Below are positions 34,412 through 46,470 of a stretch of DNA of 64,000 nt, one piece after another. The notes beneath the pieces are model-generated. The model was not told where the DNA came from. It saw only the letters and a program-made list of their open reading frames with translations, and ran no database searches. This stretch comes from Episyrphus balteatus (lineage: Eukaryota > Arthropoda > Insecta > Diptera > Syrphidae): the NCBI RefSeq assembly GCF_945859705.1, contig NC_079137.1, positions 82,481,150 to 82,545,149 of the forward strand, read 5' to 3'. Each line of letters begins with the position of its first letter. The stretch's first letter is position 1. A program made the position numbers and the translations under genes.

Positions 34412-36664
34412 AAGCCTGGTACGCTGCTCGCGCTAAATTTTAGCCAAGATAAAATTCCCATATAAGTTATCGATAAAAGCCTGGTACGCTGCTCGCGCTA
34501 AATTTTAGCTACCATACAAATTATCGAAAAATTTTAGCCGAGATAAAATGGATCCTATACAAGTTATCGATAACTTGTATGGGAATTTTATCTCAGCTAA
34601 AATTTAGCGCGAGCAGCGTACCAGGCTAAAGCCTGGTACGCTGCTCGCGCTAAATTTTAGCCGAGATAAAATGGATCCCATACAAGTTATCGATAACTTG
34701 TATGGGAATTTTATCTCAGCTAAAATTTAGCGCGAGCAGCGTACCAGGATTTACCTAAATAGTGTTTTATTTTTTGTTTAAGCCTGGTACGCTGCTCGCG
34801 CTAAATTTTAGCTGAGATAAAATTCCCATACAAGTTATCGACAATTTGTATGGGATCCATTTTATCTCGGCTAAAAATTTTCGATAGTTTGTATGGGAGC
34901 TAAAATTTAGCGCGAGCAGCGTACCAGGCTTTATCTATCAGAGATCCAAATGAGTACCCTGCAAACCAAACCTCAGTAGTTTAAGCCTGGCTTTAAAGGC
35001 TAAAGCCTGGTACGCTGCTCGCGCTAAATTTTAGCTCCCATACAAATTATCGAAAATTTTTATCTGAAGCCTGGTACGCTGCTCGCGCTAAATTTTAGCT
35101 GAGATAAAATTCCCATACAAGTTATCGATAACTTGTATGGGACCCATTTTATCTCGGCTAAAAATGTTCGATAATTTGTATGGGAGCTAAAATTTAGCGC
35201 GAGCAGCGTACCAGGCTTTTCGCACCGGAAAATTAAAACAAATGATGCAGAAAGCTTATTTTTTGGACTAAAAAACAATTTGTATGCTATTTTTTACAAA
35301 ATAATTGCGCTAGCCAGAAAAAAAATATTTTCACTTTTGTACTTTTTCAAAAAGTGGTGTATGTAGTTAAAGCCTGGTACGCTGCTCGCGCTAAAATTTA
35401 GCTGAGATAAAATTCCCATACAAGTTATCGATAACTTGTATGGGATCCATTTTATCTCAGCTAAAAATTTTCGATAATTTGTATGGGAGCTAAAATTTAG
35501 CGCGAGCAGCGTACCAGGCTTAAGCCTTAAAGCCTGCCCAACTAACATTTCAGCTTCGATTAAGGTATTACAAAAGCTACATTTCAGCTTCTTTTAAGCT
35601 TTTGTAAGGTTGTGGGGCATGGAAAAAGGAGAACGTTATACAAGTTTGACTCTCTATAAGAAGTTTAAATGAAGCTTTACAAAAGCTTTATAGGAGCTTT
35701 GAGATTTGACAGATAGCTTCGGAAGAGCTTGTATAGCTCTTTAATACATGTCTTATCGAAGTTTAAAAAAAAAAAAAAAAACAACTACAAAAACAAAAAA
35801 AAATTCTTTTTAACTGGTTTTTATTTGATTTTAAATCATGAATTTTATCTTTTGATCTGAAATTATATATATTATTCCATTTGTTTTTAGTATATCTAGT
35901 AATTAATTTTAAAAGTATATAATTTTTTTACCACACCCAGGAATCGAACTTCGTATCTGCTTGGTGGCAGTCCGCCACTCAGCCATCCTATTATATTCAT
36001 TAATGAAGTCAAAAACTTAATCAGTTCAAATAGCAGAAATGTCAAAACAAAAAATGTCCGAGCCAAATAATTCAATGTCAATACTAAAAAGTGTCCCAAC
36101 TAGATTATTCAATATCAAAACCAAAAATCAAATACTAAACTTGGTAATTTCTGTAAAGCTTCTATAAATTCATTAAGTAGGCTTTTCCGAAAATAAGCTT
36201 TTTTCGTTTAAGTTTCTTTAAAAGTATTTAAACAACTTATTAGAAGTTGTTAAACAAGTTCGAACTTCTATAAGCAATTAAATTCTGAAGCAAGCTCAAT
36301 ACAAGCTGTATAAAAAGCAGTTCCTGCGAGATCTCAATTTATAGAAGCTGTTGTGCTAGTTGGGTGGTACGCTGCTCGCGCTAAATTTTAGCTGAGATAA
36401 AATTCACATACAAGATATCGATAACTTGTATGGGATCCATTTTATCTCGGCTAAAAATTTTCGATAAAGCCTGGTACGCTGCTCGCGCTAAATTTTAGCT
36501 GAGATAAAATTCCCATACAAGTTATCGATAACTTGTATGGGATCCATTTTATCTCGGCTAAAAATTTTCGATAATTTGTATGGGAGCTAAAATTTAGCGC
36601 GAGCAGCGTACCAGGCTTAATTTGTATGGAAGCTAAAATTTAGCGCGAGCAGCGTACCAGGCTT
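34412..36664. mobile_element. self-nested array of the 151-bp AAGCCTGGTACG palindromic MITE
   Basis: Complete or near-complete copies at 34477-34627, 34629-34749, 34780-34931, 35067-35218, 35370-35521 and 36467-36618. Partial copies at 34412-34476, 35003-35066, 36619-36664 and one split copy at 35530-35536 plus 36365-36466. Each has inverted ends AAGCCTGGTACGCTGCTCGC and a near-palindromic interior. Several abut end to end, so the element inserted repeatedly into or beside itself. TATCGATA occurs at 34468, 34565, 34688, 35123, 35426, 36416 and 36523. Predicted peptides from this stretch are artefacts. Confidence 0.88.
35537..36364. mobile_element. 828-bp CCCAACTA-family MITE inserted in a palindromic MITE
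   Basis: Ends CCCAACTAAC and GCTAGTTGGG. It interrupts an AAGCCTGGTACG element: AAGCCTG lies to the left (35530-35536) and TGGTACG to the right (36365). Removing it with one TG rebuilds the intact terminus, so the duplication is the dinucleotide TG. Confidence 0.88.
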
Positions 36665-36673
36665 AACTCTTGG

Positions 36674-36923
36674 TGCCTATTACCGAAGACGCAGAAGCAC
36701 TGCGACGGGAATGAGAGCCACTTTCATCAGATTTCCTATTACTGAACCGGACGGTGCGGAAGTGATAGAATGGCATTTGACAAATATGTTGGTAAGCAGT
36801 TTAGGGTGGTTTCGTGGATTGGTAATACAGTTTATCCCGGGGAGTTCACGGATTGAAATTTGATGCGGTCGTGGATCGGATAGATTCCCGGGGAGTGATT
36901 CACTGCGTCTTGGGTAATAGGCA
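36674..36923. mobile_element. 250-bp inverted-repeat element near TAF6
   Basis: The left end TGCCTATTACCGAAGACGCAG matches the inverted right end (TGCCTATTACCCAAGACGCAG). The GC-rich interior (CCCGGGGAG, CGGACGGTG) is unlike the AT-rich surroundings. No clear target duplication. It ends about 260 bp before the TAF6 start codon. Confidence 0.65.
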
Positions 36924-37183
36924 TGATTAAAAAATGACCCGTGCTTACGATTTGACAGATGAACGCGACTTTATCGCAACTGCAATAAAGCATTATTTGG
37001 ACAAAGTCTCTATTCTTTAAATTACTATCTGTGGTTAATATTTAAACCTGGCAGTTCTATTTACAAATGTCAAAAATTTGAGTTTTTTTTGTTATGCGTT
37101 TTTATTTTTATTTGATAAAAATTACATTTTTGTGTTTACTCAAAGTAAAAAAAATCTAATTAAATTTAAAAAAATCATTCCAA

Positions 37184-40100
37184 ATGAGTGCTTCTAATAT
37201 GTTATACGGCACAACATTATCTGCTGAATCTATTAAAGTTATTGCCGAAAGCATCGGTGTCGGCTTCCTACCCGACGATGCAGCCAAAGAACTTGCCGAT
37301 GATGTTTCCTTCAAAATCAAGAAAATCGTCCAAGACGCTGCCAAATTCATGCACCACTCCAAACGTGAAAAACTGAGCCTTGGCGACATTGACAATGCAA
37401 TCAAAGTACGCAACATTGAACCACAATATGGCTTCACTTCCAACGACTTTATACCATTCCGTTTTGCATCGGGTGGTGGCAGGGAATTGCATTTTGTCGA
37501 AGACAAAGAAATGGATCTAAATGAAATTGTTCAAGCTGGACCACCTAAAATTCCCTTAGACATAACTCTACGTTCGCATTGGTTGTGTGTTGATGGTATC
37601 CAACCTACTATCCCAGAAAATCCACCACCTTTATCAAAGGATTCACAAGCTCTAGATTCTGTGAATCCAGTTGTAAAGCTAGAGCAGGGTGTAACAAAAG
37701 ATACTGCTGGAAAGCCAGCTACTGGCAAGATTCACAAATTAAAGAATGTCGAAACAGTTCATGTCAAACAATTGGCAACGCACGAGTTGTCTGTTGAGCA
37801 ACAGCTTTATTATAAAGAAATCACAGAAGCTTGTGTGGGAGCTGATGAACCTAGGAGAGGCGAAGCTCTGCAAAGTTTGGCCTCCGATCCAGGTTTGCAT
37901 GAAATGTTACCTCGAATGTGTACATTTATTGCGGAGGGTGTCAAAGTCAATGTAGTTCAAAATAATTTAGCGCTTCTCATTTATTTGATGAGAATGGTAA
38001 AGGCTCTGTTGGACAATCCTTCTCTTTATTTGGAAAAATATGTATGGCAAAAATCTTAAACTATAGCCAGGTTTTTTCTTCAACTCAGTAACTACTCATT
38101 TTTTTTTATTTTATGTATTTATTATATTTTTATTTATGTTTTTGCAAAACAGAAACAAAATACAGCCGACTCCCTTTAAATCGAATTTCTCTCTAACTAG
38201 AACTTTTTCGCCAAATTTTTGCATTCCCTCTGAATTTTCCATACAAAAACCATCCTCTAAGACGAACTCCCTCTAAGTCAAAATTCCCTCTTACTCAAAC
38301 AAATTCTTTAGATGCTTGGTCTATTTTCAATCAATCTAAGTCGAAATTTTAGGTTTCATATAAAAAAAATCGAGTTTAATCAAAACTAACATTTTGATGA
38401 TAGAGATATCCAGAAAAGTGTTTGGCCATGACGCCCGTAGACTTATGCGTCCAACTGTACAAGTAGCAAAGTCTAAACGGGTAGACAGATGAAATTTGAT
38501 ACGGATGATTTTTTCGTAATTTAGAAGTTAGTTTTTGTTTTTTTTTTTTCTATGTATCTGTACGTAGTACCAACATAACTGCGTTTTTCAAAAATACTTA
38601 TAATGGACATGTAGCATTTCCGTTTTTTTAAATGCCTCATGTCGACTCCTTCCCAACGTCGTTACTAGGTTATAGCAATTTTCTAGAAAACCGCTTTAAC
38701 GAATTTGATTAAACTTTGCATACGTATTATTCAGTTTTAGTTTTTATCAAAACAGTTAAATAACAAAAAAAAAATTTACTAAACAAAAACTTGGTCTCCA
38801 TTTCGGTTCTTCCCCTACATGAACAGAGGCAGCTCTTACAATCTACAAGTAAACTATTTTGGACAAAAATGAACATTTTTAAAAATTACTCTCGTGCAGT
38901 TGGTATTATTTTGTTGTTCATACGAGTATGTACCTACAGAGAAAGCAATACACACTCACAAACAGGGTTCCAACCTCGTTTATGAAATTTTGGAGCTTTA
39001 AAAAAAAGTAAAGCACATACCATATTTCCGGAGTAGATTTGAAATAAAAAATCCTTACATTTCAGCAAATTTTTTTAAATAAAAAATAATAAAGTCTTAA
39101 ATTAAAGTCAATTTGATTCATAAAAAAGAATTCATTTTTAGATAAATTCACCTTGGACCAGTTTATTGTTTTTTTTTTTTATAAACCTTATTAATGCAAG
39201 TGGTGGTTCAAAAATGTGTTCGCAACTCTAAAATAAATACAATTTCAATTTTAAACTTTCCAATCCGGTTAGTTTAGGTAAACTATTTCTGTGTGGAAAA
39301 GTCTAGTAAATCTCGAAAAATCGGAGCGTTGGAGTATATTGTTTTTTTTCCCTCAAAAGTGGTTTTTGGTTTCCGCTTGAATTTAAAAATGAGTAACTAC
39401 TGTGTTATAGAAAAAACACGGCTTATATATCAAATATCATCATAAACCTTTTTCTATTCATTTTAGCTCCACGAATTGATTCCTTCAGTTTCAACTTGTA
39501 TTGTATCGAAACAACTCTGTATGCGTCCCGAATTGGATAACCATTGGGCTCTGCGGGACTTTGCCGCCAGACTGATGGCTCAAATTTGTAAAAATTTCAA
39601 TACATCCACTAATAATTTACAGACACGAGTAACAAGGTATGAACAATTTGTTTACTCTTATTTATGTTCATTAAACAAATTAATAATTTTTAATTAAAAT
39701 TCCAGGATATTCAGTAAAGCTCTGCAAAATGATAAAACCCATCTATCTTCACTATACGGTGCTATTGCTGGCCTATCTGAACTAGGTGGTGAAGTTATTA
39801 AGGTTTTCATTGTGCCGAGGCTTAAATTTGTGTCCGAACGCATCGAAGTGCATTTGCAAGGCACTTCACTTAGCAACACAGACAAAATAGCAGCCGGACA
39901 CATAAGAGCAATGCTTCAAAAATGTTGTGCTCCAGTTTTAAAAGCTATGCGTAATCCACCTGATGCACTTGACGAATATAAGTATGAAATATAAAAAACA
40001 ATTAAATTCCTTTCATTAATAAATTTATATTGAAATTAAAAGGACTGAATTCGGCTTCTTGGGTCCAACTCTGCACCAAGCTGTCATTAAAGCACGAAAT

Positions 40101-40678
40101 GCTCCAATATCAGCAAGTGTACCCTGCAACATGGGCAATTCTATATCAAGTGCACCAATAACCTCAGCTGCACAGACAGCATCGACAATGGGAAGGCCAC
40201 AAGTCACTGCTACACCGCGTCCACCTTCATCTAATATGTAAATTCATTTTCACTAAATAAAATATATTTTTAATTTCTTTGCGAATACTTTTTATGCTTT
40301 AGACCAAACACGAATATTCCTCCACTTAGAACAGTATCTCAAGTGCAGATTGGCCAGACACAAAAGTTTGTAATCCTTCCCCAACAACAACGTCCATCTA
40401 CACCTCAATCGGGTACACACATCTGCTCTTGAAATTAAACAAAAATCTATTTTGATCTTATTCATATTTTTTTATTTTAGGTCTATTGCAAGTTCAACAA
40501 AATGGAAATACAACTCCTGTAGGACTAAGGGTAAGTTTGTTGCACAAAAAAAAAAAACTGAGCTAAATAATACTGACAAGAAATCTATTTCTAGACGTCT
40601 GTAGATCCTAGTTCGGTTATAATTGATGCTGAAGAGAGACAAATCCCAGACATAGATGACTTATCACATTTGGAGTAG
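37184..40678 (+). CDS. Taf6: TAF6, TFIID subunit (histone-fold and HEAT domain)
   Basis: TAF6 pairs with TAF9 through a histone fold inside TFIID. Seven exons (37184-38041, 39467-39636, 39706-39981, 40043-40237, 40303-40412, 40481-40530, 40595-40678) join in phase to 580 residues, close to the insect family length. Residues about 8-75 are the histone fold (STLSAES-type start, KREKLSLGDIDNAIKVRN). The TAF6C HEAT region begins near residue 205 and continues through LHELIPSVSTCIVSKQLC and HWALRDFAARLMAQICKNFNT. The tail is Pro/Gln/Thr-rich and ends acidic (IPDIDDLSHLE). The first intron (1.4 kb) is repeat-derived. Poly(A) signal AATAAA at 40755-40760. All splice sites are canonical; the gene looks intact. 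Confidence 0.97.
38163..38400. repeat. possible Tigger/pogo-like end in TAF6 intron 1
   Basis: CAGCCGACTCCCTTTAAATCGAA is followed by repeated CCCTCTAAGTCAAA-like motifs. Such CTCTAAGTCGAA sub-termini resemble pogo/Tigger-family ends, but no opposite end was found, so this is at best a fragment. Confidence 0.3.
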
Positions 40679-40754
40679 CTTGCTCATTGAAAAATAACAT
40701 AAAACAAAAATTGCATAAATCTGATATGAATTAAAATAAATAATAATTTTATTA

Positions 40755-40760
40755 AATAAA
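40755..40760 (+). terminator. TAF6 polyadenylation signal
   Basis: AATAAA 77 nt after the stop codon, followed by a T-rich stretch. Confidence 0.6.
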
Positions 40761-41091
40761 TGTCATGCGTGTTTAATTTTTCTTTCTTGCCCGGGTTTTT
40801 ATTTTATTTACACAAAATTTACAAATTCAATTGATACAATAGATACTATCTCATAGAATGAAACAATGAATTTAACAAGGAAACAAGAATGGAATGTAAT
40901 GCGCAGGTCATAAATTATTGATTCGAATGTCCTTCTTCATCAACTTCTTATCAGTAGTTTAGCAGAAGAGAGTGTTTCAACATCTGAGACGAAAATCGCA
41001 CAATAATCATCATCATCATCGATTGCTAAAGAATTTTGTTTAAAAAAAAAAAATAATATAAAATAATTTATACAAATTTTAATTTTAAAAA

Positions 41092-42646
41092 ATGAAAGCC
41101 CATTTTGCAACCGACGAAGGTGGTGAAACCGAAACTGAACCCTTTGAGGTTCAAATCGATAAGTTTAAAAATGACTCAGAAAAAATGGAGGTGCTGTCGA
41201 AATTTATTGAAGATGTCATCAAAACTGCAGAGATTGAAGCTCAACAAAAGAAATCAGAAGATTTGCAACAGGTATAATACGCATCTTTGAATTGCGATGT
41301 AAATTCCTTAATCCTGATTTCTTTTTTTTTTTTAATTATAGACATCTGGAAAAGAAAAAACAGGTACCCAAAGTAAGTAGCTTTTCTAATGTTTACTAGA
41401 ATTTTTTTTTTATTAAATGTGTAGGTAAGGTTGTGTGTATGTCGACATAAATAAAGTTTTACGGGAATTTAAAACTCGGTGGATCAGCGTCATGGACACA
41501 TTTCGTCACATAGAAAACTTTGTCGCATGAATCTGTGTAGCCTTTTTCTAAAATATAATTATAATGTGATATGTTAAGAAAAATATATTTTTTCACAAAA
41601 AACTAGAATACTTACGAATATCTTTACATTTCTCAAGTGAAGATTTTGCAGATTCCTGCATTTCTGGTGGTAAAATAATGGGTATTTGGGCAAGAGCCTT
41701 TTGAATGCTGAATTCGCCCTTCTTTGTTAGCTAATGATTTATAAATGTATCTTTACTAATTATCAACAAAATGTGTGTTTAAAATCAATCTTCCAGATAA
41801 ATTTCGAACATTGATTTTACACAGAAATTTAAAATAATTTTGACTCACAGTTCCCGCCAGTTGGCCGATGCATTTAGTATAACACTAATTTTTAGAAAGA
41901 AAATGTTACATTAGCACTACAAGCTTTTTCATTATTTAAAACACCTTTATATCCATGTTGTTTTCAATGAATTTTCCATTTCTCATGTCATCCAGTTGTT
42001 CTGTAGTGACCTTAAATTTTGGAGCACATCCAGATCGCATCATTTCCAATGATGCTTCAAATTGTTTCATAGTAACGGAAAATGTTGAAGAAAAGAGTGC
42101 TGAGAACACTACACTGCTCGCTAACCAGATTGTAGAATCCTTAAACATACTTGCCTGGTCCTTCAATTTATATTACTCTTGCCGATTAGTTCCCAATGGG
42201 AAGAAAGCACGGTTACATTTGAAAACAAATGAATGCTTACAGCAAAGTTTTTATAGACCCACCTTAATATAACAAGGCGGTGAGGCAGTGTTTAATTAAA
42301 GGTTTATCTGTTTTTTAATTGCAAACCAGAGATGTTAAGCATCTCGATTTGAAAAGTTATAATCACAATCCACCCACATCGCTCATAAATTAATTGCTTA
42401 CTATTAGTGACAAATTCAACACTTTTTTAAGAAAAACGACAAGATGTTAGAAGCTTTTATATAAAAACTAAGTACAAATTTCTTTTATTTACTACAGGTT
42501 TCACGATAGGCGGCCTAAAAAATGTAAAAGTAAACAGGGCCAAAGGATTTGTGGTCCGTTTGTTCGATGCTATTTGTAATTGTGCAAATTCGGCAGCGGC
42601 TCCAGCTCAAAGAATGCGCCGCAAAAGATCTTCCCAACCTAAGTAA
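41092..42646 (+). CDS. small unrecognised protein, three exons, hosts lush in its intron
   Basis: Exons 41092-41271, 41342-41372 and 42498-42646 join in phase to 119 residues. The strong donor GTAAGT at 41373 gives the 31-nt exon; a weaker GTACCC at 41364 would also stay in frame, dropping three residues. The N-terminal 60 residues are acidic and likely helical (FEVQIDKFKNDSEKMEVLSK, ending with AEIEAQQKKSEDLQQ). The C-terminal part is basic (GGLKNVKVNRAKGFVVRLFD, then CNCANSAAAPAQRMRRKRSS). There is no signal peptide or membrane segment. The 1.1-kb second intron contains lush on the opposite strand. I do not recognise a family and assign no function. Phase agreement over three exons supports a real gene. 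Confidence 0.7.
41459..42148 (-). CDS. lush: odorant-binding protein LUSH
   Basis: LUSH is a secreted carrier in sensillum lymph of trichoid sensilla; Drosophila LUSH binds alcohols and is needed for the response to the pheromone 11-cis-vaccenyl acetate. Exons 41945-42148, 41849-41884, 41616-41730 and 41459-41547 give 147 residues, or 153 if the upstream ATG at 42166 is used. The signal peptide is followed by a mature start like the family's (TMKQFEASLEMMRSGCAPKF). The six OBP cysteines follow the classic pattern, with CYTKC supplying the closely spaced pair and the last ones in KCKDIQKGYTDSCDKVFYVTKC. The C-terminus ends PSFKFP, equivalent to the FMWP end of Drosophila LUSH. It lies entirely in an intron of the gene on the other strand. 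Confidence 0.93.
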
Positions 42647-44312
42647 ATCAAGTCGATCTACAACGACTACATACAGCACAATCGACAATTTAATCAACAA
42701 TTTAACACTACAAATAAAAAAGCTGCAGCAATTGAAGAGGAATATTTAAAATTTAAAAATGAAAAAAAAGAAACAATCAAAAAGTAAGTGAATAGGAATT
42801 TTTAAATACATCGTTCTTCGCTTTAAAAACAGTGGAGTACAAACAGTCTTAAGTCGGAAAAAAAACAACAATTTAAATGTGAAAAAAGTTGTGTTTTTTT
42901 TTCTTAGTAAAAAAAAGACTTAATTTTGTCTTATGTCTCTTTGCATTTGAAGCAACGACACATGTTGTATGTAAAACTTACAGGTTTTTCTATTTACTGT
43001 AGATGTTTAATTATTCTTTTATTTTCTTCTGGCGCTTGTCGCAACAATTTACAAGGTCTTAACTGCACAAGCTCTTTATTATTACTTATATACTTTTTAT
43101 ATTTATAAATAAAAAAACAAAAAACAAAACTTACCCTATAAGTTTTATTTTTTTCTATAAATGCATTTAATGCAACAAAGAACCAGAGATAAAAAAATAT
43201 TGAACTCTTCCCACCATTTTCAATGTTAAGATTAAGTTTCACTAAATCTAATGATAGTTTAAAAAAAAAAAATAAATTAATCAATTTGTATAATATAAAA
43301 CACAATAATTATATGTATGTTTATGGCTGTCCATTCCAAAAAAAAGTAAGGCATAGTAAAAAAAAAAAAATACTAGTTTTTTTGTACTGTGATCTACTAA
43401 AACTTTTGCTTTTTCTTTAGTGTTTAGTTATGTAATTTGTGTACAAATGTGAAATCAATGTAGAATTAACTTGAAAGGAAAATATAAATTAATAAAATGT
43501 CGAAATAATATCTCGAGTTCATAAATGTAAATTTATACCTCCAAAATTAGGTACCTCATTGTAATTTATAAAAAAAAATTGTCAAAAATTGAAAACATTA
43601 TTGAAAGAATACTATCGGCCTTAACTAGTTATTCGTCGAAGCAAAAAAATGTCTGATTTCATACGAATCATGCTTCGAGGTGTGCTTTCATCAAGCAAAA
43701 ACTGCCAGATTCGTAGGAAATCAGAAAAATTTCCGCCTCGACGGATAACCCACTAGGGCCGAATAATTCGATAAAGTCAGAAAAAAGAAACCAAGAGGAG
43801 TATTTCAAGTATTTGTAAAATGAATAACGTTCGGGACATTTACATTTATGAACAAGATTTATGTGTACTTTCTTTATTTTTCTAATATGGAACATTTATT
43901 AAAGTCATGGTGAGATTTAAAAATGTTTACTTTTTTTTAATAGGAATTTACTATGTTTATTTTCTTTTTATTAATTATATTTGTTCATATACAATTTGTT
44001 TTCTATTTAAATTTAGTTTTTTCAAAAATTTTCATCATTATGTTATAAATTATTGTATGTTTTCTATTTATTTAAGTTCGATTTGGTTTGTTCATAGCCA
44101 TTTTAAAAAATTTAAGAAATTTTATAAATTTAGGACATCTTTCAAAAAGGAGTGTCTTAAATATTTGAATTATTCTGCCCAAAACGACGCATTATGGACA
44201 ATTTTTTTTTAACGGTATTTCAAGCGATGTAAAGAATAAATGCCACACTAATCGACAGAAAATTTTGCAAAGAAAATTGATCAAAACCATCAGGAAAACA
44301 CAAAAATTCATA
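42647..44312. other. AT-rich spacer, no gene; weak inverted repeat inside
   Basis: Mostly A/T runs and chance frames. A 15-bp inverted pair (TTCATAAATGTAAAT at about 43518 and its complement at about 43838) bounds a 336-bp stretch that could be an old MITE. Confidence 0.45.
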
Positions 44313-44320
44313 ATTAACAA

Positions 44321-45128
44321 TAGGCTTGTGTAGTTCGCGAACGAACTAGTTCAATGAACTAGTTCATCTTGGTGAACTAGTGAACTTAGTTCACTTACTT
44401 AGTTCAATTTAGTTCGCGAATAGCGAAAAAGATTTGTTTCAACAAACTAAACAGCAACCTAAAGCAGAGCTTGCGCTCATCTTACATTAACCTTTTTTTT
44501 ATATATTTTTTGGGTGAAAGGAAGTCCCATCTGTAAAGGGAATTTTCAAATTTGGTCCTTGTCTCCTTCTCTTATACGACGACAGCCCCTTTTAACCCGA
44601 CAGACGTTTAAAGAAGGGGTGCAGAAACCAAAAGGCATATTAAATTGCATCCAATTCTTTGTTGAGCGAAATCAGCTCTTCTGCTCTTCCTCAAGATTTA
44701 GATGTCGGTAAAACAAAAGGTCGCTTGCGCCAGTATCTATCTGCGTTTCTTCTTCAAGCACCACTTACTCTTATTTCTGAGCAAGAACAAAAAAACAAGT
44801 AGCATCTTGGTCCTTGCATTACTATGATTTCGATTTAATGAAAGCAAAACGTACTTCTTCTAGACTTTCGTCAGGAACCAGAAAGCTCGACAAGTATATG
44901 AACGAAATTAAGAATATTTTTAGGTTGTATTTGTTTTATTATGTATAATGCGTCAATTTTACATAAATTTGGATACAGTTTGTACAAACTAATTTTGGTT
45001 TTTAATTCTAACAAAACCAGAGTGATTAAAATAAATTGAACTAAAATGAACTAGTTCAGAACTAGTTCAGTAGCGTGATTTGAACTAAAGTGATCGATCA
45101 CTCAAATGAACTAAAGTGCCCAACTCTA
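44321..45128. mobile_element. 808-bp non-autonomous hAT-like element
   Basis: A perfect 8-bp duplication ATTAACAA flanks the element (44313-44320 and 45129-45136), the hAT hallmark. Ends are TAGGCTTGTGTAGTTC on the left and, inverted, TAGAGTTGGGCACTTTAGTTC on the right, both starting TAG and followed by many GAACTAGTTC/TGAACTA sub-terminal motifs. There is no transposase; the 65-codon frame inside has no hAT motif. Confidence 0.88.
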
Positions 45129-45136
45129 ATTAACAA

Positions 45137-46470
45137 TAAACAATTGTTGAATTCAACTTTTTTTATTGGAAAGCCTAATCTTAAATGATTTCTTATCGAT
45201 AATTTTGGGATCTGTACTTGAAATTGCATCAATTATTCTTATCCGTTTTCCAAATCTCTATAACCGGCCTCTTAAAAAATACAGCTGCCGGTTTTTAGTG
45301 ATTTATGTTTTAGGTACGTTTGCATAATTTTTTTGAAGCAAAATTAATAGTTTTGCTTATTTTAAGATTTTTTTTTTAATTCATTTTGAAAATTATGTAT
45401 TCACTTAACCAAGACTTGATTATATTGTACAAGCAAATTTAAACTTGATTGACGACTATGAACTTCATAGTTCATAGTAGCGCAGCTTGAAACCATCTGC
45501 GATTATGTATGCTTTTCATTATTTGGCAGATACCGTTGTCTAATTGCCAATTCTGAAGTATGTACAATGTACGTGTATAATTCTCGCCTCAACCAAGGCC
45601 GTTTTAAAAATCTTATTCAAATTTAAAAACTTTTTTTATTAATCGAAAAATTTACTAAGCTCATTATACCACAAACATAGCAAAAATGATTCACGAAATA
45701 GCAACTACTGATATTTGTATAACAGTATGGTATCCCACCCTTGCAAAAAAAAAAAGAAAAATTAATTCATAAGAACTTAAGATCAAAGATCCAGGTAGAA
45801 TATAGCAAAAGGATGTAAACATCAATTTTAATCCATCAGAGGAAACCACCAACGGAAATTACAGATTTATATTTTTTTTATTTATCAAACATGATTTAAA
45901 TAATCCTACGTAAATAGTCGCATGAAGTGACAACTTTTGAATTTAAAGAAAGGGTTAAGTTCAGTGGCTGAACAGATGTATAATTTAAAATAAATTATTA
46001 TTCAATGCATGCATCAAAATAACCACTTTATTGTTTATAAATACACAAGATCTTCTCAAGCACGAACGTCTTGGAAAATAATGACTTGTATATTGGTACT
46101 TCGTTAATACACAATACATTTATCTCCACAAAATAACTACAAAGGCAATAAAGTTGTTGATATTATGTATACTTGTTTGTATATTTGATGCAGTGCCAGA
46201 ACAATTTTTCACGAACAATTTCATAACAATGTGACTTTACTTCAAAACCACATTCGCTTCAGAGCTACCAATATTTTTTAATTGTTGTTGTTATTCGCAT
46301 GTACCTACTATTTTTTTCCTCATATTTCTCTTTTTACATTTTAAACTAATGAATGCTTGAGTTAGGGAAGAGAGTGATAAGAAAATCCGTCAGTGTCTAG
46401 TTATTTGTAATTGTATCGCAGCAGTGCGACAGTATTCTTTGCTCTGTGCAGTTAAATAGCAACAGGAACA
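45137..46470. other. spacer upstream of the CLIP protease, no gene seen
   Basis: AT-rich with short frames only; presumably includes the promoter of the protease gene. No recognisable element ends. Confidence 0.5.

Noticed and set aside
34977..35548. Near-identical short peptides (LLALNFSSHTNYR type) repeated several times
   Set aside because: They are translations of the palindromic MITE copies; no start or splice context.
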